From DMER64 sp964600385 (lineage in GTDB: Bacteria; Bacteroidota; Bacteroidia; Bacteroidales; UBA932), in the NCBI GenBank assembly GCA_964600385.1, contig CAZRJC010000012.1, positions 1 through 56,430 on the forward strand: a DNA stretch of 56,430 bases. Direction: 5' to 3'. Of this stretch, positions 22,874 to 31,083 are shown piece after piece. A program made the position numbers and the translations under genes. Numbering within the stretch: the stretch's first letter is position 1; each line of letters opens with the position of its first letter. The notes beneath the pieces were generated by a model that saw only the letters and a list, made by a program, of their open reading frames with translations, was not told the DNA's origin and searched no databases.

Positions 22874-23143
22874 ATGCGTCTAAAAGAAAATTTATCCGTC
22901 CGTAAGATTGGTGATGAGTACATGATGGTCTCCGAAATCGGATCTTGTCTGGACTACACCCGGGTTATCAGTTTGAACAGCACAGCCGCTTTCCTCATAA
23001 ATGAAACACAACAAAAGGATTTCACTACTGAGGATTGGGCTAATCTGTTGATTAATAAATACAATGTAGACAGAGATATCGCCCTTCGTGATGCAAATAA
23101 CCTAATTAACAAACTTTTAAAAGAACAACTCGTCACAGACTGA
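22874..23143 (+). CDS. PqqD-like peptide-binding protein
   Basis: The 89-aa protein (start ATG 22874, MRLKENLSVRKIGDEYMM) has the PqqD/RiPP-recognition layout: an N-terminal three-stranded part (YMMVSEIGSCLDYTRVISLN) and a helical C-terminal part (WANLLINKYNVDRDIALRDANN). PqqD-like proteins bind the leader of a precursor peptide and present it to modifying enzymes. It lies between the S24/S26-like gene (30 bases upstream) and the nucleotidyltransferase. A GTG at 22868 would add two residues. No precursor peptide gene is visible in the short gaps around it. Confidence 0.85.
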   Translation: MRLKENLSVRKIGDEYMMVSEIGSCLDYTRVISLNSTAAFLINETQQKDFTTEDWANLLINKYNVDRDIALRDANNLINKLLKEQLVTD

Positions 23144-23192
23144 CCTGGTCCCGAACTTTCGCCTTTTCACTTCACCCTTCTACTTTTAACCT

Positions 23193-24296
23193 ATGACCTC
23201 CAACCTTTTTTTACATCTTCTGAGCGCTGCTATCTGGGATAAACCGGCCGATGCAACACTTTTCCAGAACCTCGACCCTGCCCTGTGGAAGGACATTTCC
23301 CGGATGGCTCATAAACAGAGCGTTAACGCATTGGTAGCAGACAAAGCCCTGTCGCTGCCTGAAGGCAGCCTCCCGCCAAGAGAGTTTAAAATGCAGTTCG
23401 TGGGCCAGATTGAGCAGACTAAAGCGATGAACCGAAAATTGATTGCTGTCCTGTCCGATCTTGTAAAGGAGTACACAGAAGCAGGTTTTCCTTTTGTGCT
23501 GATGAAGGGTCTGGCTAACGGGATCAATTATCCCGACGTTTTGCTGAGAAATCCCGGAGACATAGACATTTTGATTTACCGTAACGGGGATTATGAAAAT
23601 GCCAGGAAGTGGCTTGCCGGTCAGGGGATTGAGGCTGGTGATGCGGGCCGGATCCATTGTCATTATATAAAAGACGGAATATACATTGAACCTCACTGGA
23701 GGATCGCTTATTTTGACAACAAAAGATATGACCGGAAATTTACGGCCTGGGAACAGGAGTTGATTGAAAAAGACAAATTCATATCCAGTAATATAGAAGA
23801 CATGTCGGTCCGGCTGCTGCCGGTTGAAATGAATGCTTTTTTTCTTTATGATCACATGTTTCGTCATTTTATAAGTCAGGGAGTTGGTTTCAGGCAGTTC
23901 TACGACTGGATCCTTTATCTTAAAAGGTACAGAGATCAGATTGACAAAGAGTCGTTTTCCTCTCTGGCCAAATCGTATGCGCTGCTTTATCCCATGCAGG
24001 TATTTGCGCGTGTGGCAGTGGATTACCTGGGTGCTTCGGAAGATATTTTTCCCTTTGAAATGATTCCCCCGGGGCAACATGTCAGAATGGTCCTGGCAGA
24101 TATCCTGGAAAGCGGCAACTTTGGTTTTCATCGTCCCGGGAAAAAGCGTCCCAGGGAAAAGATGCGTGGAATGTGGTTCTCCTACATGACTACAGTAAAA
24201 AGGTCTGCGAAATATGCTACATTCTCACCGGAACATTGCATCATATTGCCTTTTCATAAATTAATCAACAGACTGAAGATCGGATTCAACGCATAG
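23193..24296 (+). CDS. NTP_transf_5-type nucleotidyltransferase
   Basis: The 367-aa cytoplasmic protein has the nucleotidyltransferase signature of the NTP_transf_5 family: VLMKGLANG about residue 102, then RNPGDIDILI with the paired acidic residues near 116-121, and IEPHWRIAY about 50 residues later. The rest is helical. The family is often found with PqqD-like, HPr-kinase-like and lasso-peptide genes and presumably transfers a nucleotidyl group to an unknown acceptor. It is the last gene of the cassette and is followed by about 1.1 kb of repeats. The cassette lacks a lasso cyclase or radical SAM enzyme, so its product is unclear. Confidence 0.85.
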   Translation: MTSNLFLHLLSAAIWDKPADATLFQNLDPALWKDISRMAHKQSVNALVADKALSLPEGSLPPREFKMQFVGQIEQTKAMNRKLIAVLSDLVKEYTEAGFPFVLMKGLANGINYPDVLLRNPGDIDILIYRNGDYENARKWLAGQGIEAGDAGRIHCHYIKDGIYIEPHWRIAYFDNKRYDRKFTAWEQELIEKDKFISSNIEDMSVRLLPVEMNAFFLYDHMFRHFISQGVGFRQFYDWILYLKRYRDQIDKESFSSLAKSYALLYPMQVFARVAVDYLGASEDIFPFEMIPPGQHVRMVLADILESGNFGFHRPGKKRPREKMRGMWFSYMTTVKRSAKYATFSPEHCIILPFHKLINRLKIGFNA

Positions 24297-24360
24297 TTTC
24301 CAAGCCGCTGAAGCACCCGGGAGCAATGCCAATTAAGAAGCTGGTTTCACAACCAACCGG

Positions 24361-24477
24361 CAAAGAACTCCACAAACTATTCAGCACGGGAAACGCCTCC
24401 CGGTTGCGGACGCAACCGGGTCCTTCCTTCCGCAGGCGCGAGGTTTCCCTTAGCTGAACAGCTTGTGGAGTTCTTTG
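24361..24477 (-). repeat. Palindromic repeat E (reverse orientation)
   Basis: The ends CAAAGAACTCCACAA (24361-24375) and TTGTGGAGTTCTTTG (24463-24477) pair perfectly over 15 bases. The arm TTCAGC pairs with GCTGAA. The inner stem CCCGGTTGCG/CGCAACCGGG has a GA loop. Arm sequences differ from the other copies while pairing is kept. Confidence 0.88.
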
Positions 24478-24545
24478 TGGATTGAATGTTGATTTGGCTG
24501 TGAAATGGCAAGCGCCTGTCTTTCTTCGTGGCTGAAGCCAAAAAG

Positions 24546-24601
24546 AGCGGTGCTGCGAAGCAGCGCCTGATATGAGCGCCAAAGTCCTTTGGTGCACCGC
24601 T
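24546..24601. repeat. Hairpin cluster (cloverleaf-like), copy 2
   Basis: The outer stem AGCGGTGC/GCACCGCT is perfect here. Inside are GCTGC-GAA-GCAGC and CGCCAAAG-TC-CTTTGGTG (one wobble). Compared with copy 1, bases changed in a pairing-compatible way. Confidence 0.7.
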
Positions 24602-24877
24602 TTCAAAACAACTCCGGTCACCACCTGGCTTCCTTTACGAAGTGCCATTCTAAATAATACAGATAAAGTCCTGAACAGACAAATGACACAGGCTTGCTGA
24701 CTTTCCCGAAAATTGCAGATTCCGGAAAGACATCTGAGTGCATCTAAAAATGAACTCAGGTCACAGGCTGCTGCGCTTGCCTAAAGAAAAGCAATCTGTA
24801 CAGATCTTCCTGCAGATCTGTGAACGTTTTAGGTCGTTTTTGTTCACAGAGTGATATTTTTCAGTTCCAAAAGGGGT

Positions 24878-24984
24878 GGCAAACTCGAAGTACTGCGCAG
24901 GAGGGATTTTGTGATTTTCAAACGCCTGATAATCTGGCACTTAATTTTTTCAAATTTGGCGCTGCGCGGTAAATCGAGTTTGCC
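24878..24984. repeat. 107-bp inverted-repeat unit, copy 2
   Basis: The 22-base ends (24878-24899 and 24963-24984) pair with three differences, one of them a wobble. The length is exactly that of copy 1, while the centre has diverged (GCCTG-ATAAT-CTGGC). Confidence 0.8.
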
Positions 24985-25060
24985 TGCGCATAACACGCAC
25001 TTTGCCTCCGAAAATCCGGGACAGCTTCCTAAAGCCTGCCAGGTACCAATCCTCACAACG

Positions 25061-25176
25061 GAAGAACACCACAAGATATTTAGAAGAAGGGAAACCTCGC
25101 GCCCGCGGAGGGAAGGACCCATTGGCAAAGCCAATGGGAGGCGTTTCCCGTTCTAAATATCTTGTGACCGTTCTTC
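25061..25176 (+). repeat. Palindromic repeat F (forward), followed by tandem partial copies
   Basis: CACAAGATATTTAGAA pairs perfectly over 16 bases with TTCTAAATATCTTGTG, and GAAGAAC closes with GTTCTTC. The inner stem CCATTGGC/GCCAATGG has an AAA loop, unlike the GTCA loop of copies B and D. The right half repeats with a period of about 113-114 bases (inner stems begin at 25118 and 25232; a third begins at 25344). Confidence 0.88.
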
Positions 25177-25364
25177 ACCGTGTGTGAGTAATGGTGTGCA
25201 GGATGAGCAGCCGGCAAAAAAAAGGAACTGCCCCATTGGCAAAGCCAATGGGAGGCGTTTCCCGTTCTAAATATCTGGTGACCGTTCTTCACCGTGTGTG
25301 AGTAATGGTGTGCAGGATGAGCAGCCGGCAAAAAAAGGAACTGCCCGGTTGGCGTCAGTATAAG

Positions 25365-25397
25365 AAAAGCCCCGCACGCAAAGCGAACGGGGCTTTT
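25365..25397 (-). terminator. Terminator hairpin downstream of araBA
   Basis: AAAAGCCCC (25365-25373) pairs with GGGGCTTTT (25389-25397), with an inner CGC-AAA-GCG. A-rich before and T-rich after, it can act from either side. It lies about 50 bases past the araB stop. Confidence 0.8.
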
Positions 25398-25446
25398 CAG
25401 CTGGATATAGGCAACGCCTTATGTTTTGAGCCTTATGCCTTATGCC

Positions 25447-27096
25447 TTATTCTTTTGACGAAGCAGTGGCTTCACAGTATTTGCCCAGCTCCAGATACCT
25501 CTTGTAGGCACGGTCATAAGCACTTACCAGTTCAGCCTGCGGACTGTAGGTTTTTGTAAAGCCCGAGGTCATAGCCTGTTGTGCTTCCTCTACCTTTGAG
25601 TAGAGCCCGGCAGCGGTTGCGGCAAACATGGCTGCACCCAACGCACAGGCCTGGTCTGTACGGCAGACGGCAATGGGCATGTTCAGTACATTGCTGAGGG
25701 TCTGCATGACAAACGGAGACTTGAGAGCAATGCCCCCAATGCCTATCACGTTATCAATCCTGACACCCTCACTGCGGAAACGCTCAACTATTGCTCTGGA
25801 ACCGAAAGCGGTAGCCTCCACCAGTGCCCTGAAGATATGCGGGGCCGAGGTACCAAGCGTGATTCCGGCAATGGCGCCTTTGAGCAGCTGATTGGCATCG
25901 GGTGTGCGACGGCCGTTCATCCAGTCGGTGGCGATGAGTGAACTTTCCTCAACAGGAATGTTTTCTGCCTCTGCGGTAAGCGCAGGGATTATCTTTTCGG
26001 AGAGCTTATCGGCCAATTCAGCATCGGGGAGCAATTTCTTTAGCGGGAATTCAAGGACTTTTCTAAACCAGGCGTAAATATCGCCAAAACCGGATTGTCC
26101 GGCCTCCAGTCCTATCATCCCGGGAATAACGGAACCGTCAACCTGACCGCAGATGCCCTTTATTAGCGAAGAACCAATTTCTTCATAGGGAGCCACCATG
26201 ATGTCGCAGGTGGATGTGCCGATAACCCTCACAAAAGTATAAGGCGTAATACTGGCCCCAACAGCTCCCATATGGCAGTCGAAAGCGCCTCCGGCAACAA
26301 CCACATTGGTGGTCAGTCCCAGACGGGCGGCCCATTCGGGAGTCAGATAACCAACCGGTTTATCTGCCGTGAATGTATCTTCAAAGAGCCTGCTGCGGAA
26401 TCCTGCAAGAAGAGGATCAAGAGCCACAAGGAAATCCTCTGCGGGTAGACCGCCCCATACTGAATGCCACATGGCTTTATGTCCCTGGGCACAACGGCTT
26501 CTGACAATATCAGACGATTTATTAACTCCGGTAAGCATTGCCGGCATCCATTCGCAATGTTCCACAATGGAATATGCCTTTTCCCTTACGGCGCTGTCTT
26601 CCCTGAGAACGTGCAAGGCTTTGGCCCAGAACCATTCAGAGGAATAAATACCTCCTTCGTAGGCACTATAGTCGATCTTCCAGGTACTGCACAGTTTATT
26701 GATTTCCTCGGCCTCGGCAACCGCCGTATGATCTTTCCAAAGCACAAACATGGCATTGGGATTCTCGGCAAACTCGGGTAACAGAGCCAGCGGCGTACCT
26801 GCTGCATCCGTAAAAACCGGAGTGCTTCCCGTGGTATCGAAAGCCATCCCCACCACATTGGCGGCAGTACCCGCAGGAGCGAGCGAAAGGGCTTCCTTTA
26901 CCGAGCATTCAAGCACCTCTATGTAATCCAGAGGATGCTGACGGTACCTGTTGGCGGAAGGCAAACAATATTTGCCTTCCATCCAGCGGGGATAGTATTT
27001 TACAGAAGTAGCGACCGTTTCTCCGGTACGTGCGTTAACAATAACCGCGCGGGCAGAATCGGTCCCGTAATCGAGTCCTATTACATATTTATCCAT
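25447..27096 (-). CDS. araB: L-ribulokinase
   Basis: Phosphorylates L-ribulose to L-ribulose 5-phosphate in L-arabinose breakdown. The 549-aa protein is a complete FGGY-family kinase: N-terminal VIGLDYGTDSARAVIV phosphate loop, MAFDTTGSTPV, catalytic-side GGAFDCHMGAVG, and the second FGGY half with IGGIALKSPFVMQTLS and ACALGAAMFAA. Length and N-terminus fit AraB well. It starts one base after the araA stop and is surely co-transcribed with it. A hairpin terminator lies beyond its stop. Together with araD across the divergent promoter region it completes the bacterial arabinose pathway to D-xylulose 5-phosphate. Confidence 0.95.
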   Translation of the reverse strand: MDKYVIGLDYGTDSARAVIVNARTGETVATSVKYYPRWMEGKYCLPSANRYRQHPLDYIEVLECSVKEALSLAPAGTAANVVGMAFDTTGSTPVFTDAAGTPLALLPEFAENPNAMFVLWKDHTAVAEAEEINKLCSTWKIDYSAYEGGIYSSEWFWAKALHVLREDSAVREKAYSIVEHCEWMPAMLTGVNKSSDIVRSRCAQGHKAMWHSVWGGLPAEDFLVALDPLLAGFRSRLFEDTFTADKPVGYLTPEWAARLGLTTNVVVAGGAFDCHMGAVGASITPYTFVRVIGTSTCDIMVAPYEEIGSSLIKGICGQVDGSVIPGMIGLEAGQSGFGDIYAWFRKVLEFPLKKLLPDAELADKLSEKIIPALTAEAENIPVEESSLIATDWMNGRRTPDANQLLKGAIAGITLGTSAPHIFRALVEATAFGSRAIVERFRSEGVRIDNVIGIGGIALKSPFVMQTLSNVLNMPIAVCRTDQACALGAAMFAATAAGLYSKVEEAQQAMTSGFTKTYSPQAELVSAYDRAYKRYLELGKYCEATASSKE

Positions 27097-27097
27097 A

Positions 27098-28600
27098 CTA
27101 GCAAAGGGATTTGTTCAGCAAATAATAGATCTCGTTCAGCTGCAATTCTTTTTTAAGCGAACTGATAGTGGTATTTTCGTCAATCACAACCATTTCAATA
27201 CCGGCCATTTCTGTGTAATCCTGCATGTATTCCACAGTCAGGTCATACGAGAAGGCGGTATGATGGGTACCACCGGCAAGTATCCAGCTGCTGGCGCCCA
27301 CTTCAAAATCGGGACGGGGAATCCAGAGGGTCGAGGCCACGGGAAGTTTGGGAAGTGATTTGGATTTGATGCAATCCACTTTATTTACGATCAGGCGGAA
27401 GCGGTTGCCCATGTCAATGATGGTAGAGGCAATTCCCTCTCCTTCTTTGGAAGTGAACACGAGGCGGGCGGGGTCGTTCTTGCCGCCGATTCCCAGGGGA
27501 TGGACTTCCAGACGGGGCTTTTTGTCTGCCAGCAACGGAGAAACCTCCAGCATGTGAGCCTGAAGGATGGCACTCTTTTTACCGTCAAAATGGATGGTAT
27601 AATCTTCCAGGAAAGAGCAGCCTTTAGGCAAACCCTGGCCCATGAACCATACAGTACGTGTGAGAGCAGCTGTTTTCCAGTCACCCTCGGCCCCAAAGCC
27701 ATAACCTTCTGCCATAAGACGCTGGCAGGCAAGTCCCGGTAACTGATCCAGCCCGGCAAGATCGTCAAAATTGGTGGTAAAAGCCTTTGCTCCTTTTTCT
27801 TTCAGGAACCGGCGCAGAGCAATTTCCTCACGGGCAGCCCTCAGAACCTGGGCACGGTCTTTTCCGCCTTCTTTACAATTATCGGCAAAAATATACTGGG
27901 CTTCATATTCTGCCACCAGGGCAGCAACATCTGCATCGGTAACCTGAGCCTGTACGGCCACCAGTTCGGCTATGGGACAATAGTCCACATGATAGCCCAG
28001 ACGCATTTCAGCTTCTACCTTGTCTCCGTCGGTAACGGCCACATTATTCATCTGGTCGCCAAAACGAATGATTCTCATATCGTGGGCATCGGCCCAGGCA
28101 GCAGCAACGCGCATCCAGACAGCTATCTGTGCCTGTGCCTTTTTGTCCTGCCAATGTCCGGCAACTACTTTCCTGTTTTTCCGCATACGGGTTACCATAT
28201 GTCCGAATTCACGGTCACCGTGGGCACTTTGGTTGAGATTCATAAAGTCCATATCCATGGAGTCCCAGGGGATCTCTTTGTTAAACTGGGTATGGAAATG
28301 CAGTAAAGGCTTGTTAAGTGCCTGCAGGCCATGGATCCACATTTTGGCTGGGGAAAAAGTATGCATCCAGGTTATAACCCCAATGCATTTATCGCAATTA
28401 TTGGCCTCCTTGAAGGTGGCTGTCACCTCTTTCTCTGAATTAACCGTTCCTTTATAAACGACCTTTACAGGAAGATTTCCTGAATCGTTAAGTCCTTGTA
28501 CCATTTGGTTGGAATGAGCATCCACGGCAATGACCGCATCTCCTCCGTACAGAAGTTGTGCTCCTGTTACAAACCATACTTCAAAATTTTCGAATGCCAT
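27098..28600 (-). CDS. araA: L-arabinose isomerase
   Basis: Converts L-arabinose to L-ribulose in the cytoplasm. With the ATG at 28600 (MAFENFEVWFVTGAQLLYGG) the protein is 500 aa, the normal AraA length; the longer frame upstream would start in the leader. Recognisable parts are GVITWMHTFSPAKMWI, LLHFHTQFNKEIPW, EGDWKTAALTR near the metal site and LAGGTHHTAFSYDL with the conserved His pair. It leads the leftward araAB operon and diverges from the GH127 gene. The 160-base gap holds a TAnnTTTG -7 element on the - strand (28681-28688) and an operator-like palindrome. Confidence 0.96.
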   Translation of the reverse strand: MAFENFEVWFVTGAQLLYGGDAVIAVDAHSNQMVQGLNDSGNLPVKVVYKGTVNSEKEVTATFKEANNCDKCIGVITWMHTFSPAKMWIHGLQALNKPLLHFHTQFNKEIPWDSMDMDFMNLNQSAHGDREFGHMVTRMRKNRKVVAGHWQDKKAQAQIAVWMRVAAAWADAHDMRIIRFGDQMNNVAVTDGDKVEAEMRLGYHVDYCPIAELVAVQAQVTDADVAALVAEYEAQYIFADNCKEGGKDRAQVLRAAREEIALRRFLKEKGAKAFTTNFDDLAGLDQLPGLACQRLMAEGYGFGAEGDWKTAALTRTVWFMGQGLPKGCSFLEDYTIHFDGKKSAILQAHMLEVSPLLADKKPRLEVHPLGIGGKNDPARLVFTSKEGEGIASTIIDMGNRFRLIVNKVDCIKSKSLPKLPVASTLWIPRPDFEVGASSWILAGGTHHTAFSYDLTVEYMQDYTEMAGIEMVVIDENTTISSLKKELQLNEIYYLLNKSLC

Positions 28601-28655
28601 AATAAATATATTTGATTTAGATTTATACAAAGGAAATAAAAATGACTATGTAAAG

Positions 28656-28688
28656 AATGAAATAAGAATTCATTTTTATGCAAAAATA
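28656..28688 (-). promoter_or_regulatory. Candidate araAB promoter and operator
   Basis: On the - strand TATTTTTG (28688-28681) fits the -7 consensus. The inverted repeat AATGAA-N7-TTCATT (28656-28674) lies just where transcription would start, a good place for a repressor or activator. No convincing -33 element is seen. The rest of the divergent gap is AT-rich. Confidence 0.45.
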
Positions 28689-28761
28689 GTCCATTAGGAG
28701 GCAATAAAAATTTATTTTATTCATATTTGAATTACAAATAACAACTAAAAAATAAATAAAG

Positions 28762-31083
28762 ATGATAAAACTGTTAGCTGTCACTTTGCTTTCTTTATCT
28801 ATTCACGGCTATCCCATTGATCCCGTACCTTTTACTTCTGTAAAGGTCACCGATTCTTTCTGGGGACAACGTCTGAAAGCCAGCCGCGAGGTCACCATAC
28901 CCCTTGCTTTCAGTAAATGTGAAGAAACCGGCCGTTATGATAATTTCGTAAAAGCCGCCCATCCGAGCGATGAATACGAAGTCAAAGGTTATTCCTTTGA
29001 TGATACCGATGTATATAAGACCATTGAAGGAGCCAGCTATCTGCTTCAGACTTATCCCGACAAAAAACTGGAGGCTTACATAGACAGCGTTCTGGTTCTG
29101 GTGGCTGCTGCCCAGGAACCCGACGGGTACCTGTATACGGCCCGGACCATGAATCCAAAACATCCCCATGAGTGGGCAGGTTCCAAACGATGGGAAAAAG
29201 TGGAAGAATTGAGTCATGAATTCTATAACCTGGGACACATGCTGGAAGGTGCCATTGCCCATTATCAGGCTACCGGCAAAAGAACGTTTCTGGATATAGC
29301 TATCCGCTATGCAGATTGTATCTGCCGCGAGATCGGTGAAGGCCCGGGACAGGTTGCTGTCGTTCCAGGACACCAGATTGCCGAGATGGGACTGGCCAAA
29401 CTTTACCTGGTTACCGGAGATAAGAAATACCTGAAACAGGCAAAATTCTTCCTGGACAAGCGTGGTCATACTTCCCGCAAGGATATTTACAGCCAGGCAC
29501 ATAAACCTGTCATTGAACAGGACGAGGCGGTGGGACATGCCGTACGCGCCGCTTACATGTATTCCGGAATGGCAGATGTAGCCGCCCTTACGGGAGACAA
29601 GTCCTATATCGACGCTATTGACCGGATCTGGGAGAACATTGTCACAAAGAAATATTACATAACAGGAGGCATAGGGGCAACCAATCACGGAGAAGCATTT
29701 GGAGAAAATTATGAATTACCCAATATGTCTGCCTATTGCGAAACTTGTGCAGCTATTGGAAACGTGTACATGAATTACCGGTTGTTCCTGCTGCACGGAG
29801 AGTCAAAATATTATGACGTTCTGGAACGTACTCTTTATAACGGACTTATTTCGGGTGTCTCGCTGGACGGCGGAGGATTTTTCTATCCCAATCCGCTGGA
29901 ATCCATAGGCCAACATCAGCGTCAGCCCTGGTTCGGTTGTGCCTGCTGCCCGTCGAATATCTCCCGGTTCATACCCTCTCTCCCCGGATATATCTATGCC
30001 GTAAAAGACAACAGTCTCTTTGTAAACCTTTTCATGTCCAATACGGCAACAACCAAAATTGGCGGTAAAGAAATGACTCTGAGCCAACAAACCAATTACC
30101 CATGGGATGGCGATATTAAAATCACCGTGGACAAAGCTACCGGCAAAAACGTAATCCTTAAGATACGCATTCCGGGCTGGGTGGAAAACCGGCCGGTTCC
30201 CGGAGATCTTTATTCCTACGCAGACAACAAAAAACCGGCTTACCGCATCACGATGAACGGGGCCGGGGTGAACGGAACTCTTTGCGACGGGTATTATTGT
30301 ATTGACAGGAAATGGAAGAAAGGCGATTATGTTGAAGTGCATTTCGATATGGAAGCCCGTACCGTTACCGCCAATAAAAAAGTAGCCGCCGACAGAGGCC
30401 GCGTGGCCGTTGAAAGAGGCCCGGTTGTCTATTGTGCCGAATGGCCCGATAACAATTTTGAACTGCGCAGTGTACTCATGAACCGCACTCCGGAATTCAA
30501 GGTTGTTCCCACTCCCGACAAATTGTACGGTATCAATCAACTGGAAACACCGGCACAGGTATTGGCTTACAACGAAGATGGCCGCCTGGTTGCCAAAGAA
30601 GTCACTCTTACTCTCATCCCCTACTATGCCTGGGCACACAGAGGTTCGGGATCCATGATGGTATGGCTTCCCCGGGAAGTCAGTGTGGTGAAACCCGCCA
30701 CACCACCTTCTATTGCCTCGGCAAGCACCATTGAAGCATCTCATAAGGTGGCCTCGCTTTCATCTGTTAACGACGGCCTGGTTCCGGAAACCGAACAGGA
30801 CAGTTCCATCCCCTATTTTCATTGGTGGCCAAAGAAAAATTCCGTTGAATGGATTTCTTATGTATTCAAAAAATCCGAGACCGTATCCAAATCGATAGTA
30901 TATTGGTACGACGATGCCCCCTGGGGAGATTGCAGGGTTCCTGAATCATGGACTACCTATTATAAAGACGACTCGGGCGCCTGGCAACCCTTGAACGGGG
31001 AGGTTAAGACTACAGCCGTAAAACTCGAAGTGAAACTTCCGGAAGAATATTCATCGGGAATTTATGAATGGGAAATAAAATAA
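28762..31083 (+). CDS. GH127 beta-L-arabinofuranosidase
   Basis: Removes beta-L-arabinofuranosyl units from plant glycans or arabinose-rich glycoproteins. The 773-aa protein has a secretion signal (MIKLLAVTLLSLSIHG) and the GH127 (former DUF1680) barrel. By analogy with HypBA1, the zinc/catalytic cluster is Glu327 and Cys329 (CETC motif) with Cys395 and Cys396 (CACCPSN); all are present. A beta-sandwich follows, and the last 130 residues form an extra domain rich in Trp and Tyr that may bind carbohydrate. Its stop overlaps the ATG of the peptidase gene (TAATG). It is the first gene of a six-gene rightward set ending with the regulator. Confidence 0.92.
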   Translation: MIKLLAVTLLSLSIHGYPIDPVPFTSVKVTDSFWGQRLKASREVTIPLAFSKCEETGRYDNFVKAAHPSDEYEVKGYSFDDTDVYKTIEGASYLLQTYPDKKLEAYIDSVLVLVAAAQEPDGYLYTARTMNPKHPHEWAGSKRWEKVEELSHEFYNLGHMLEGAIAHYQATGKRTFLDIAIRYADCICREIGEGPGQVAVVPGHQIAEMGLAKLYLVTGDKKYLKQAKFFLDKRGHTSRKDIYSQAHKPVIEQDEAVGHAVRAAYMYSGMADVAALTGDKSYIDAIDRIWENIVTKKYYITGGIGATNHGEAFGENYELPNMSAYCETCAAIGNVYMNYRLFLLHGESKYYDVLERTLYNGLISGVSLDGGGFFYPNPLESIGQHQRQPWFGCACCPSNISRFIPSLPGYIYAVKDNSLFVNLFMSNTATTKIGGKEMTLSQQTNYPWDGDIKITVDKATGKNVILKIRIPGWVENRPVPGDLYSYADNKKPAYRITMNGAGVNGTLCDGYYCIDRKWKKGDYVEVHFDMEARTVTANKKVAADRGRVAVERGPVVYCAEWPDNNFELRSVLMNRTPEFKVVPTPDKLYGINQLETPAQVLAYNEDGRLVAKEVTLTLIPYYAWAHRGSGSMMVWLPREVSVVKPATPPSIASASTIEASHKVASLSSVNDGLVPETEQDSSIPYFHWWPKKNSVEWISYVFKKSETVSKSIVYWYDDAPWGDCRVPESWTTYYKDDSGAWQPLNGEVKTTAVKLEVKLPEEYSSGIYEWEIK

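Larger units (their letters stand above)
24361..25360. repeat. Composite structured repeat, copy 2 (about 1 kb, non-coding)
   Basis: Matches 9481-10445 module by module: inverted palindrome E (24361-24477), hairpin cluster (24546-24601), 28-base GTGAACG motif (24820-24847), 107-bp unit (24878-24984), spacer with CATAACACGCACTTTGCC, direct palindrome F (25061-25176), a tandem partial copy (about 25225-25295) and the start of a third (25335-25355). It fills the space between the nucleotidyltransferase and araB; no gene is seen in it. Confidence 0.85.
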
